A stretch of 64,000 bases of DNA from Sympetrum striolatum. Its lineage: Eukaryota > Arthropoda > Insecta > Odonata > Libellulidae. Below the pieces are notes generated by a model that saw only the letters and a list, made by a program, of their open reading frames with translations, made no database searches and had not been told where the DNA came from. Of the stretch, positions 21,061 through 34,189 are shown one piece after another. Made by a program: the position numbers and the translations under genes. The first letter of the stretch is position 1. The number at the start of each line of letters is the position of its first letter. Where the stretch lies: contig OX388348.1 in the NCBI GenBank assembly GCA_947579665.1, forward strand, positions 15,252,001-15,316,000, given 5' to 3'.

Positions 21061-23266
21061 AATCATTGAAAATAGAAATGAAATACATACAAGCTTTATA
21101 CAAGCGCACATTCGTACAAGATACATCGCTTTTTCTGTAGCGAAATTAATCCTTAAAATTATCGAGAGGAAAAATAACTGATAAGTCACTTCACAAATTA
21201 AAAAAAGAACATATTAACTTAAAATGAAGAATATTCTAAAAGACAAGTAGGCTAATGTCTCATTTTTAAGACATGGGAATAATTAAGGAACCTATGCAAG
21301 CAAAGGTTATTTTTTTGAAGTTATATCAGAGATGTACTATCGTAATTCATCGATCCTTAACAACGAAAAACATGAACCAATATATGATTATTGTAGTAAA
21401 ATTGTGATCCATTCGTAATTTAGCAAAGGATGTAGTATATAGCAAGAGAAAAAATGAAGACATTTAAAATGAGGATGTACTGGAGAAAATGTACCTAGAA
21501 ATTTCATTACGAAGAAATCCTACACTTGTGCACCACATGTAAGGCAAGCCGAGGTTGCTATGCCATTTTATCGTACTACTCTCCAATAATAATCTCTAAC
21601 TTCCTAATTAGGAACTTGTATACTTGTAACTCACAGTGATAACAAGGATTTTCCTTATTTTCCTTGTCGAACCCACGAAAAAAAAATCAGGAGGAATCAT
21701 TGTATGGAACTTTCGATTCACTTTAATAAATTGGGTATAAAACGTTTTCCATTCGTAATGTCAATTGTGACTAATCGATAGAGATATAATAATAGATATA
21801 ATATACTTGGAAAGAACATGCGATGATAAAATAAGAAAGTTAACGTTATGTAATGATTAAATTACATAAAATAATTAAAATTACTTTTTAGCATCGATGC
21901 CAGTATGCTTGGTCTTGCAATTTACTAGCAGAAATGAAAACTAATCGAGAAGCAGTAACAAGAACGAGAAATTATATAAGAATATAATAATTTTATTATA
22001 ATTATATAGATAATTATAGGAAATTATATATACATATTTTTAATCGAAATCTTAAGATTATAGAATCTATACTTGCTGTAAACATTTCCAAGCCAAATAA
22101 GTTGGTTTAAATTCATATGACATTGATAGTAGACTACAACAAAGAAAGATTATATTCTTACCATTAACATATCCATTAATTTAACAGATATTACTGTAGT
22201 ACTGAATGTAACAAATTAATTAGCGCTATCGTAAAAGAATATTTCGACCTCGACATTGTATTAAGATCCCCATCTAATTTTCGTTCAGTTATTATTCAGA
22301 GTGCTATCACTGAAATTATTTGACAGTAAACATGGTTTAAAATACACTATCATTTACTTGAATCTTAGTTCTTAAAAGCTCAAAAACATCAAGGGCGAGA
22401 GGGCGAGTCGATCTCAATTTCCACTTCATCGTCCAAATCTCCACATCTTTCACCATATACGCCTTATGCTAATTTAAAGGTGCTATACCATTACGCCAAA
22501 TTTTTCAGAACAAATACCATCTGATACATCAGGGAAAATCTGACTCAAAGGCGTATTTACGCCAAGAGGGAAAATAGGCACGAACCTGCGGAGTAAAAAA
22601 GGAGGTCATTAAAGATTGACGAACTGTTATGCACTCAGAAGCATTTACAAGCAGATGACGTAACTAAGACTGGCTTACGCAGCATTAAGCCAGTCGAAGG
22701 GAAACTCATTCACTTAATTCAATCAGCAAGAGGCTGTTTTCTTTGCCTTTCATGTTCAGGATTTACCAGCTAATCAAATATACTACAACCTAAGACGATT
22801 TTCGACTGCGACTTTTGCTAGTCGGAAAAAAAGGATAGACTAATTACGCCACAGATTTTTTCTTAATTGACGTACCTTTTTCGAAAGTAGTTTTGCGGTT
22901 TCTTTATGCGGATTATATGCCGGGTATTGTAGGAAGAACTCATAACTTTAATATTATTATGTTTCATATTATATCTCTAGACTATTTACATCTCTTACGT
23001 GATTGTTTCACTCTAACTGACTGAGATCAACACACCATAATCAGATATACGAGCAATGAAGATGAAAATAATAAAGATGGTTTTTAATAAGTTATATAGT
23101 GATGATAGCAGACTGCTTTCAAAGAAATTATCTAAACGATATTTTTATGCGACTGGCCTATATGAAATTATTGAATATAATTCAATATGACGTAGCATTA
23201 AAAATAACACTCGAATTTACTTGACACAAGGAAAAGAGTATTTTAAAACTTGCTTAATTCCTAAAA
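21061..23266. other. AT-rich stretch with one small hairpin
   Basis: No gene. The patch 22380-22720 is less AT-rich and repeats the heptamer TTACGCC. The perfect hairpin at 22668-22695 lies within it. Confidence 0.45.
22668..22695. repeat. Perfect 10-bp hairpin
   Basis: GACTGGCTTA (22668-22677) and TAAGCCAGTC (22686-22695) pair perfectly around an 8-nt loop. Confidence 0.6.
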
Positions 23267-23344
23267 GTGCTCCTGGATACCAAACTGGGCAGCGCGTTTG
23301 TCTCCAGTGAACGTGGTCCTGAGTTCGATTCCCAGTTGAAGCAC
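23267..23344 (+). repeat. tRNA-derived SINE head
   Basis: This 78-bp segment has tRNA-like order: a 5' GTGCT pairing with a 3' AGCAC, an A-box-like TACCAAACTGGG, and a B-box-like AGTTCGATTCC at the right spacing. The stems are too damaged for a working tRNA gene. An unrelated, AT-richer tail follows (to about 23410). The pattern fits the RNA-polymerase-III promoter head of a SINE. Confidence 0.55.
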
Positions 23345-23410
23345 ATGTGCGAATGGACCGAAGATATCGAAGCACTTTTATGTTTCCTACCTGTATGTAA
23401 ACCTAAATAC

Positions 23411-26400
23411 CTGATCATAAACGACTGCTAAATATTTCCTGTCTCTTCAAAGCACTTGAAATCATATCAGTATTACTCGGTTTCCAATATAATACTTATG
23501 TATGTACCTAATCTAACCACGAAAGAATACCTTGGTGAAGCAATCACAGAGAATTTTCTTGATCTGTATCAAACCATCTTTACTATTTGCTAGGAGAGAA
23601 ATCACCAGGAACTGAATGAATAATTATCTAAAATAGCTTAGATAAGATGTTAATTTGAGCTGAGTTACTGCTAACTTAACCTCAGAGTGACAGGCGAATA
23701 AAGTTTACTTTATCTTTTAATGGAGTTAATAAATAATAGAACTTGTTAATTAACAGGTAGACGTTCCCAGCATCTAATTCGTTTCATTTGAAAGAAAACA
23801 TTGTATTTCACTTAACTTAATACAAAGATATATAGTGTCCTTATTATACTGAAGTGCTCAAAAAAATCAACCGAGCTCATAGTAGCCAGTGGTGTCTTAG
23901 CTTGGATACAGAACGAATCTTGCAACTGCCACTTTAAATCATACCTTTTCCAAAGAACAGGAAAAGGCAGCTCTATAAAAGGTTGCCTAACTCGGAGCAG
24001 TCAATTAAAAAAGAGTTATCACGGAAATTCTAAGCCCACGAAGAGTCACGAAATTAGTGAAGGGACCGATTCTCCCTCAACTACTAGGAAACCTGTTTCA
24101 GCTATCTCCGATTCACCGTACATTTCAGTTTAGATGGACGTCATCCTTTCAGCTAGACATCTATATCCTCTTGACACAATTCCGTTTCTACTTTCGTACG
24201 ACCAACAGCCTACGGATGTTTCAAGCGAGGATTCATTAGGAAAGATAACGTCAACATATCACTTCAGTTCCCATTTGGGTAGATCTAAGAAATGCATTAC
24301 GGTGTGAGTGGCCGCCTATTATGGAATAAAAACGAAAATAAATGCTTGAAAAAGGTAATTGATTTTCCCATTTTATATTCAGAGGCATTAGAAGAACAGT
24401 ATTTATTCTTCAATGATGTGCTTTTCTGGCTGACTAGCTGAACGGTTCGTACACTCCGCAGGGCGAAAGGTGGCTAGCAGAGCACACGATTAAGTATAAA
24501 CATATGTAAAAGTAGATAATCTAGCAATATAGAGTACTCTTTTTTCCTAATAAAATTGTATTTCCTTAATAAAGAGAATAAGGTTTGGCGTAATTCATAA
24601 AGCACTTTCACTGCGAAATTTATTATTTTACCTGTTCTCACTGAAAGAAAGAATCCCAATTCCTTTGGAAATTTTCAACTGAATCGTTCTTTGGGTTTTA
24701 AATATTTTGAATTTAAAGCTGAATCCAAGTATCGATCATAAATACATTCAAAACTCAAAACGATAAAAAATACAAAAAAAGTACGGACATTATTTTAATG
24801 GTATATTTTTAGACTAAATTTTTTAATGTTTTCCATAGAAAATACAAATTTTATTAGTGTACATACAAAAGGTTATATTTCAATTTTACACTTTTCTCTC
24901 AGCTTCTGTAATCATAGTTATTGGGCTAAATATCGCACAGATATTTTAATTTTAAATTTTGGTTGAAATAGAATATAATATGTGTAATTTGGAATATATT
25001 TTAAGCCAACTTAAATTTACTCATTAGATAAATGACTTATCTCATACTCACGTACTATCTTTGTAAAGATTCCCTTTGTTAAACGAAAAATAACACCAAC
25101 GGAAAATATACCACCACTCTCGTGTAACTTGGCATACCTTTGGCCAAATCAATCTACCAGACTTACTGACCAATGACACATCCGCAAAAAGAGCTGCATT
25201 GAATGAAGCAAAATATAAAATAAAAATTGCGTTTCATGCAAAATGTACAAATATACTTATAAATGTTTTACTTACATCTATAGATGGTAGGTTATGCAAT
25301 GTGTGTACCTACCTACAGAAATCTAGAGAACGAATATTTAAACATTTATTGCTATTGTTTATGGCACATTTGTATTACCAATGACGCATCATGACGTAGT
25401 TTTGTGGTGCACCGCAAATAAAAATGAAATAACTGACGCATCAACATTAAAAAGTCGTTCACCTTCACCATAAACTAATTATAACACAGCGATATAAGTT
25501 TCTTTTTGTTCTAAGGATAGAAGACCAAACTAATTTTGGGGTTTACAGGTAAACCGTGTTTCCAACACCTAACCAGCTTTCGCGAATGATACCACTTGCT
25601 TGGTTACTCAAACTACAAACATTGACGAGCCTTCGGATATCAAACAGAATTCGGAGAGAAAATCCACCATATAACCTAGTTTACTACTTAGTAACCGTAT
25701 TTCTCCTTCCTCCGGAACTATCGCTCTCTCTTAGTATTCCGACTCCGCGACGATTTCGGACTCCGAATCCGAACTTAATTAGTGCACAAATAAATCAACG
25801 TCGTGTTTATCCCGGGACGAATCAAACCGACACGACGACCTGCATTAAATCCTAAAAAACGAAAAGATCGACCGAGAGAGAGGATATTAAAAACTGACTC
25901 GACTTAGGGTTTAGCTGGTCCAAAATCCGCAACCCGTACAGTCCAGAAGCCAATTATGAGAAACCAGGGTTAAAGAGACATACAAGTAAACCCTTAATAT
26001 ACCAAAAGGAGAAAAAATTCGAGAATCAGAATAGTATTATATGCTTTAAAAAAAAGGGTTTGTGAAAGCGGATGGAACCATTTTCCGCCGCCGTTTTTTC
26101 GATAAGAATCTTTTTGAATTTAAATACAATTCATGCTTATCGAATATCTTAGATTTTCCTCTCACCTACCTAAATGATTTTGTTGATATTCTATTAAAGT
26201 GATCTAAAAGAGCAAGGATGCCTCATCATATCGCGATCATATCGCGTTTGTTGTGTTTGATTAGAAATGAAGGGGATGTTCTTGTAATGGGTTAGCAGTA
26301 GTTAATCCTCCCCTCAAAAAGGACTTCGAATTCCTCATAAATATTCTATGGACTATATTCAACAATAGATGACATTACACACTTGAAGGTAAAGGTAAAG

Positions 26401-27249
26401 TGGCAATTGTGAATTGCCTTAAACCCTTAGCAAATTTCCAACCTCTTACTTTTGGTTCTGCAATTGAAACTTAGAAGTCGAAAAGAGATCAGGGAGAAAA
26501 CTAATCCATATCCCAAGCTGCTTCATTTGAATTGGATGTACTTTAATGCGCAGCTGCAAAAAAGCTCAAAATTTGGAGTGTATAAGCAAGAGTTATCTAA
26601 ATATTTGGGCCGATAGGTCACATTAGAAATTCCATCAACCACGCGGGCAACTGAGGGATCATGAAGTTAGAGCACTATTATCTGAAGTGCTTTCGTTTTG
26701 CATATTCGCATAACTAATTTTTGCAGATTGCTCACACCAAAACGCCTACATTTAAAATCAAATACTTGAATTCAACTGCAAAAGCAACTCAAAATAATTA
26801 ATAGCCTTCCATTCAAGTTATATTTGATCATGGGAAGAATAACTTTAACCAACCCAGATTTTAGCAAACGATTGTAAAAGTTTAGAAAATTACCTAAAAA
26901 ATTAAGTATATCCAGTCTACAGGGAGACATGTATACGCATGACGGCATATCCTGTTCACAGGTAACCTTGTGGAGTTGACGGTTTAAACTGTGAATAGTA
27001 TAAACGTGTACCTTAGGGGTATTTTTTAAACCTTTCCCAGAACACCATCAAATACATGGTTTCGCTCAGGTACGTATATTTTATTCAAGGATACAACCTC
27101 CTTTTTAGAAATCTTGAACAAGTCCTCCAGCCGATATAAAACCTTATTTCCAGCCAGCGTACAGCAAGACGGGCAATCCTGATCTGAACTAACATTTTAA
27201 CACATCCGAGTCCCTATTCCTGCCATATAACTCGCCTTAGTTTAAGAAA
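23411..27249. other. Mostly AT-rich non-coding stretch
   Basis: Patches of lower AT content occur at 23960-24240 and 25540-25960. Frames at 24057-24239 and 25556-25855 (plus) have no recognisable motif and no splice context I trust. A small GGCAATT/AATTGCC hairpin sits near 26401. No gene or transposon could be defined. Confidence 0.4.
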
Positions 27250-28070
27250 TAACAACAAAAAAGACCGATCTGAAAAAAACCCCTTTCGATCGAAAAAAAA
27301 ATCGGAGTATTCCGAAAGTGGTCCCGGTGATTAATCGTTTAAAAAAGGTTAAAACTGCCGAACCGCGCCGTTTTCTTCCCTCTCCATTTTCGCCCTTTTA
27401 AAAAAGAGAGAAGCCGCGTCTATAGCGCACCTATAAATCTTTCGAATAAGGCGCGGCTTGGGTCGGGATCGACGAAGAAAGTCTTAAATCACTGCCGTGC
27501 GAGGGGGAGAAAAGAGTCGGAAAGAGCGATGCAATATGGGAGTCTTTTGATTGACACCGAAAGCGTGTCAAGATGAATAGGAAAGCGAGAGAGGAAAACG
27601 TGGAGAGAAAGAGATGGGGCGATAGTTCGGAGGAAAAGGGAAAGAAAAAACCTCCGGCGATACGGGGAGAAAGAGGGGGTTAGATTAGAATTGTGGTCAT
27701 GAGGAAGTTAAGGGCACAAAGGCTCGAGGGAACAGGGAAAAAAGGGAAAGAGTGGGATGGAAATGGGGGTGCGAAAGCGAGATAGAGGAGAAGGGTCTGA
27801 GGGATGAGAGAGAAATGGGAATGTTTGGAGAGATAGTGGGAGGCTGATTGAGAGGGAGGGAGAGAATGTAGGTGGAATAGCGAATGAGGCGGGATTAGAT
27901 TAGAGGAGAAATGCTGGATGTAATACGGCGGAAGATATTACGCCAAATCGGGAGGTAATGCCGATTCACATCGTATTTATACGCATAAAGGGCGAAAATT
28001 ATATGAGTTCACGTCGCGACGGTGGGAAACGTCACAACAATAGTGCTAGGAGAGGAAATGAGAAAATATC
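27250..28070. other. CpG island 2 with long GA-rich tract
   Basis: 27330-27480 is rich in CG. From about 27490 to 27930 the plus strand is overwhelmingly purine, with many GAGAG and GGGAG steps. Clustered GAGAG motifs are the binding sites of insect GAGA-factor-type proteins, which mark promoters and Polycomb response elements. Assigning that role here is inference. Reading frames are short and without motif. Confidence 0.35.
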
Positions 28071-30880
28071 GATTTTGCGGAAATTAACTAGGTTGTAGGT
28101 ATTCCATGACATAAACAGAGAATAAACATAAGAATAATATATTTAAGCTAAATAAGTTTATTTTAATAATTTAAATATATTTAATCTCTATCATTGAAAG
28201 GACAATGAAATATCAGAAAATTAACATCTCTTGTCTCGGGTATAATTCAGTCATATTTGACAGCAATTGTCTCTAGTATGTCATTGTGTTTGTGTGAAGG
28301 GTAAATTGTATTTATAATTTTCAGTCCTCGAAATCGATTTAACTACTATGTAAAGTAATCGTGCTCATTTTAGAAAGTTTTTAAGGTTAATAATAGTAAT
28401 AATAATAATGATAATAAAGGACTTGATTGTGTGGTGAAATCGAGACAGTTCTATTAATTATATTAATTAATTATTAATACCATATCTTATATAAATGCCT
28501 TTTCTCTTCCATTATTTCTAGTGTACCCTCAGGCGCACGGATTATTCTGAAAAATAATCTCGAATCCCTATACTTAAGGTCCAAAATAAATTCGAGTTTT
28601 CCGAAATTTTTAGGAATGAATTATCAAAACAAAAGAAAACCTAATGCAACACTAATTAAACCATGAAACAGAGAAAAATTGGGCTTGAACAAAATTCAAG
28701 TTCAAAAAGAGCGTGAACGTATTCCCGCAGCAAAAACGAAAATAGAATTATAAGGTCAAAACTATAAATACATAAAGTTCCACTGACTGTAAGAAGGACA
28801 TCAATAGCGAAGTAGAAGATAAAAATTATGAGTCCTATTTTTGAAACTATGTGGCAAGATGCAGAATATCCGTTTTAAGAAGAGATATTTGAGTACAGAG
28901 AGAAAGATATGGTAGATGAATAAAGTACGTCGAATGAGTGAAAAAGTACTGCAAAATACCATTTGAATGAGTAAAAATACGAGCGGGATCGAGACGTAAG
29001 AGGAATAGAAATGGAAATGGAATTAAACAGTTTTTGGGATTTGGAACTGTATTGGCAATGGGATTGGGACTAGACCAGAGGAAGTAGAAGAAATGGGATC
29101 TGGATCAGGCTAGGGAATAGTATTGATGCATATGACACATTTTCGGTGAGCAGGAGGATTAATTCGGGTTCGACTGTTGATTTTATAAAAATCCTTCAAT
29201 TCCTATTCCTTGGAGGAAAAATTGGTTTTCTTTTGAATGCGTGACGTACTGAAAGCTCGTTATTTGCACCGTTTCTTTTGTTTTTAGGAACCCGGAAGCA
29301 ATTCCTTTATCCAGAAATAAAATCTTCTATTATTTTGAAGAATAACAGGGTTTATTTGATCTTCAAGATAACAATAATAGAGACTATTTTCCACCGGCAG
29401 ATGGAAATCTTATTTAGACTAACCATTATCCTCTAGTTCTCCTTGTAAGACTGTACGGGAAATGAGCATAAATTATACGAAATTATGAAATTGAAGCAAA
29501 TATTATTAGATTGAGGATAAAAAATTAGCAAGAGATTGTTGAAATGAAATATTTCTAGGTCTGCTACATTGTTTCTGTAATATAAAGTTGGGTAAAACTG
29601 TTAATGCTGACTATGTCGATTCTTTTACATGATTTAAACGGTAAAAATGAAAATATCTCTCTCCAGAACACAATAGCACCTGCTCTAGCTTGATTACGAT
29701 GAAATAAAGCTGTAGGACTGGTTTTCAGGTGAGAAACGGACTTAAGAGATAAGTATTATTTGGATGGGAGCATAGATCAATACCTACATTAACTGGAATA
29801 TATTCCATCAGGGAAAAATTAGATCTCTTCATACTGCCATCACAAAGTCAATTCATTATTTTAAGAGTAAATGATTTCTAAGTGAGGGCATACTTGAATC
29901 GTACACCAAAATTTTTAAGGAAACGAAGGGACATGAAGTGAATTATAATTAATATTTTGAATAAAGAAATCTATAGAAAAATACTTCTGTGTTTTAAAAA
30001 ATAAGGCGATAAAGAAGACGTGATAAAAAATTCCCAGGTTAGTAACACAGAAAATGGGTGGCGAGATGCCAGCTAATATACTACCCATAAAACTAATTCT
30101 TTCTTGGGAGTTCCATTAAGTATTTTTTCCCAAAAATTATTAACGGAAACAAAAATTTCTATCTGAAGCCAAGCAAAAATATAAATATGTATATTTGCAA
30201 CCACGGAACAATACGAATCTTATAAATGAAGTTGAAAGCTCGAATGTGTGTAAGTACAAAATTTGAGAATCCAATGCTGGAAAGATTGCAAACCTTAAAT
30301 ATCGCTAAATGATTTCATTATGCAGGAAAAGGCTAAACTCTATCAATTTTATCGTTCTCAGTTTGATCCCAGATGAGGCAAATTATTCCCATAAGAGATG
30401 CGTGTAAAGTTCGTTAGCATAAATCGCAAAATATCTTTTGTTTATTAAATTAAACAGAAACGCGGAACGAAATCGATAAATCCACCAAACGAGGGCATAT
30501 AAAATTAATGTTCCAATTTTTTAAGCCGGATAATTTTTTCGACCTGAAATTTAGAGAATTTCGATGCAATACAGCTAATGAAACTTATGTAAAATTTTTT
30601 ATACATAAACAACACCGTATATCACCCATTGATTCTCATTCTGCATACTAAAGCATTTTAATAATACTCACAAGCTTTACAGCAGTAATTATTTACGGAA
30701 CGTATGACATTTCGTTCTACCTTTTTTATTCATGAATGCAATACATTTCAGCAGGGTCCCCCACACTACAGGCGTACTCTAAACAGATTGTACTCCAATT
30801 AACTCACATTGCTTAAAAATACTTTGATTGGAAATAAAGCCTTTATTAATGAAAGCTAACGGAGAATACTGTACGTTAAG
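28071..30880. other. AT-rich stretch, nothing recognised
   Basis: Contains a small AAT simple repeat (28390-28415) and an AT-only palindromic patch near 28455-28480. No frame or element is supported. Confidence 0.45.
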
Positions 30881-30887
30881 GTTTGAA

Positions 30888-31075
30888 CGGAGGAGTGGTT
30901 AGCTTGCTAGCTTTCCAACACTGAGGACACGGGTTCGAGTTCCGACTAACCGAATTTTTCCGGTTAGGTCATGGGTGTTTCCGTTCTTCATGTATGTGTA
31001 AGTGCATGTTATACGTATTAAAACGGATGTAATTGGCTTCTATTTTGGTTAAAGACACCATTAATACACTAATTT
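30888..31075 (+). repeat. tRNA-derived SINE
   Basis: A tRNA-like head begins near 30888 with an A-box-like GAGTGGTTAGCTTGC, followed by a B-box GGGTTCGAGTTCC at 30930-30942. The body that follows has a short inverted pair (GGTTAG and CTAACC) next to the head and reads GGTCATGGGTGTTTCCGTTC, with no tRNA resemblance. The stems do not close properly for a functional tRNA. The 3' end is not certain. Confidence 0.55.
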
Positions 31076-31169
31076 TTGCTCCTATAAATCAAACAAACTA
31101 CAAACTCTAGCTATCAATAAGCACCCATGTTAAAATCGCTGAGACCAGTCTCATGTTTTGAATTCTCCA

Positions 31170-32560
31170 TGATGTGCTACGTCTACTTTATTTCAACATT
31201 CTGAAGCATCGCGAAAGTTGCTTAGTGATCATCTTTTTCAACCCACCCCTTCTGAAAGACCATCCGACGTGGGCACACACCCATAAGACCGCAAAAAAAC
31301 CCTCCCTTTTATATTCGCACGATACGCGTCTCCTACAACGGTATCATACCGGGACCGATCCCTTTGTGATCCTTCCACTCCTAGAGAACCCCAAAACAAT
31401 CAGCAGCGAATCCTCTCGTTAAGCCCGCCATCACGTTCCGCAAAACCGAATAAACCGGCACGGGAACGAAGGAGACGCATCCGAAAGAAAGCGGATATCG
31501 GAGGGACAATTAGCGGAAGGTGGGCGTGCCTCGTAGTGGGTCAACGGGAGATAGAGGAAATTGAAGGGGGATAGAAGAGGAAGTAAAAAAGGGCGATAAA
31601 AAGGAAAGGAAGGGGGAGCGGAAGATGAATAGGAGCTGGGAAGGGGGGCGCAAAAAACACGCAGAAGCACGAAAGGGTAATGGAAGGCATGGCCGTTTTT
31701 CGCGTCGGTAAGGGAAGTGTGTTTGGTTCTTTTTCGCATGCCAACGGGGGAAGCGGGAGTCGGGGGTGCCCTCCGTGGAGGATAATAACGAGTGGGGGAG
31801 GTGAAAAAAGGCAAATGGCGGATGGTGACACATGAACGGCACACACGCACCACTCCCTCCCCACCCCCCGTCGCGACAATGGCGCCGCGGGCGGAGGGAA
31901 GGAAAAACAGCGGGCGCCTGAAAAGTTAAAAGTGAGGTGACGCAGAAATTGTCGACGAGCTTCATGGAGGATGTTCTCCGTGCGCGTGTGTCCAGCGCGC
32001 GGGTGTTTGTCAGTCGCCGTTGTGTCGTTTTGTTAGTGGTCCATTGATTCGATTGACTCGTACCAGCCCGTATCCCCCCACGTGTGTGTGAAAGAGACCG
32101 TGGGCGTGTGCGTGGAAAAGAATGATTGGAACGGGGTTTTGTGATTACGTAGACTTTTTTCGGGGCACTGAATTAAAAATAATTCGCATCGGGGATTTTT
32201 ATGCGTCCGACCGAGTTTGTCGCAGATATGCCTCGAGCTTGCTGACGGAGGCGAGTTTCGGAAAAATTATCGCCGCCCGGGTTTTATTCATTTGTTTTAA
32301 TTCCCGGTTTATCTGCGGCTATAAATAAAATCCCCGCCAATTTTTGCGGCTATTGCGATCGCTCTTCTAAATGTCCGAAATATTCGTTTTGCGCGGGGGA
32401 TTTTTGTTGAATAAAATCGCGGAGATATTGAATTCGCCCGAATCGTTCCACTTCCTCGTTTGTGTTCTATTGAATGCCGCTCTGTGAAAGCGCTTCGAAG
32501 CCAATGTTATGCGCGCGGTGACAACGCGAATCGAGAACATTTTACGAAGTAAATATCGAA
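31170..32560. other. CpG island 3, candidate promoter region
   Basis: The most CG-rich part of the window. 31500-31760 is purine-rich on the plus strand. 31850-32120 has dense CG, including CGCGACAATGGCGCCGCG. Long frames on the minus strand (31431-31965, three overlapping) are proline/serine/phenylalanine-rich translations of the GA tract and not credible proteins. A 27-codon ATG frame at 31963-32046 and a 68-codon frame at 32122-32328 match nothing known. The island could be a promoter with a non-coding first exon. Confidence 0.4.
32010..32042 (+). promoter_or_regulatory. Initiator-like core promoter motif
   Basis: TCAGTC at 32010-32015 matches the arthropod initiator consensus TCA(G/T)T(C/T). 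GGTCC at 32038-32042 resembles the downstream promoter element, but lies one base short of the strict +28 spacing if A32012 is +1. No TATA box is placed 30 bp upstream. The setting in the densest CG sequence is favourable. Both motifs are short and could be chance. Confidence 0.25.
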
Positions 32561-33187
32561 TATGAATGAAACTGAGCATTCATGAACTCCAATAGTTAAA
32601 CGGAATGTTATTGAAATATTTACAAAATTTCATAAACGTGAACATGAATTATCCACCCGTCATTTACTTCATTTGGACAAGTATTCATTTTTAAATACTA
32701 CTTCCTCTTATATTCTTTTCACTACAGTATAACTTTATTTATTCAGCAGAATATTTTATATTAGTTCTTTTTTAAGAGATAAATTTTTCATATATTTGTG
32801 CTTTCTTTTCCGGGTATTTTTTCGAAGAAATTCTTCATAGTACACTAGAGTACTTTGCATCCTCTTAAAAGGGTTGCTTTTATATCAATAAAAGAATTTT
32901 TGATAGAAATTTGCAAATCCCTATATTAGTATTTTAATTCCTAGTAATTCCTACGATTGAAGCTGAACTTCACTAAACACAAAATCTTCTTGTGCCAAGG
33001 ACTAGTAAGTTCCAAAGATCCTATTCTAAAACGTCAATTAAGTATTTTACGTGATCATTTTACTCAATCCTTTCTCTTTTCTCATATCAGTATGTTGTTT
33101 CCCATAATTGATACATATTCTTTAATGAAATTTATGGCGAAAGGACTTCATCAAAGTATGTAACTCACAATAAGTATATAGTGCTAA
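32561..33187. other. AT-rich spacer
   Basis: No supported gene. A 68-codon plus frame (32957-33163) lacks any recognisable motif. Confidence 0.45.
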
Positions 33188-33640
33188 GTAAGTTCGTGGT
33201 CCTCCTCAATAAGAGGCAGTCGAGGAGAGGAAGTAGCGGTTACTAGACTAAGGATAGGGCACAGCGCTCTAACACACTCGCACCTTTTCTCGGAAGATAA
33301 TATACCCCCCCACTGCGAAGAGTGCGACTGCCCAGTTACTATCGAACATATTATATTGAACTGCGATAAATACCATACGATCCGAAGCTCGTTGGGAATC
33401 GGAGGGGACTTAGCTACAGTGCTAGGAGATGATATTGGATCCATTTCCAAAGTACTGAACTTCATCAGAAAGACAGGAATTTTTCAAAAAACTTTAAAAG
33501 AAAACAAAAATTAATCGAGCTCAAATTCCAACCACAGACAAGGTTCCATGATGATATGACCTAAGTATCCTTACTAAGAAATGGTGCTAAATGACCATAG
33601 ACGTCGACGCACCTAAATAAAACAACCAACCAACCAAGTA
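33188..33640 (+). mobile_element. 5'-truncated Jockey-type LINE, 3' end
   Basis: A plus-strand frame runs from 33188 to the TAA at 33512-33514. It contains VTRLRIGHSALTHSHLF, then a Cys/His cluster CEECDCPVTIEHIILNC, and ends with VLNFIRKTGIF near the C terminus. This order (RLR-x-GH, C-x2-C and H-x4-C knuckle, 'FL-x-x-TG-x-F') is the hallmark of the C-terminal end of Jockey/I-group non-LTR retrotransposon ORF2. About 125 bp of 3' untranslated sequence follows, with a short CAACCAAC tail at about 33625-33640. The rest of ORF2 is missing, as expected of 5'-truncated insertions. No clear target duplication was found. Confidence 0.85.
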
Positions 33641-34189
33641 ATAAGTAACAAGTAATAATTTTCTATAGATTAATTGTTTCAGGACCGATGTCGCAAGAGA
33701 AACGTTTGACTGATTGAATAAATTGATTTGTAGAAAATGTAAGAAAATAGGTCCCCTTTCTTCCAACAAAAAGATGATATGAATATGAGTGTACGTGAAC
33801 AAATTTGATTGCAGAAATCTGATATTATTTTAATCCAAATAAGTGACAATTTTTGCACCATATAAACCAAACTTAATGGAGCAAACGGAAGCCAATTTTC
33901 CCTGTTAAGTTATTGGATTAGTTTAAGCATAACATAATTGATACATATCTTTAGACGATATAGACAATTAATTTTACTGTAATCAAGCCGTATTGTAAAG
34001 TCTTTTATGTATGTGGTTAAGATGAATATTTTATTTTCGATGTGAGAAGACGTAAAGCTATTCAGAAGTAATATTTATTTCATGTAGTAATAAAACCGCA
34101 TAAAATTCCAGGTATATGTAAAATATAAAATATTTCGATACATTTCAATACCAAAACTGCATTCGATGTTCATCTGCATGCAACATATA
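33641..34189. other. AT-rich spacer
   Basis: No gene or element recognised. Confidence 0.5.

Noticed and set aside
20614..21189. 191-codon minus-strand frame
   Set aside because: Lies in a CpG-richer island where several frames are open on both strands. No recognisable domain.
31431..31965. Three overlapping minus-strand frames of 112-151 codons
   Set aside because: All three frames of the same strand are open over a purine-rich tract, which is a composition effect. None shows a domain or splice context.
33184..33465. 93-codon minus-strand frame
   Set aside because: It is the antisense shadow of the Jockey-type C-terminal fragment, which has a clear Cys/His motif on the plus strand.
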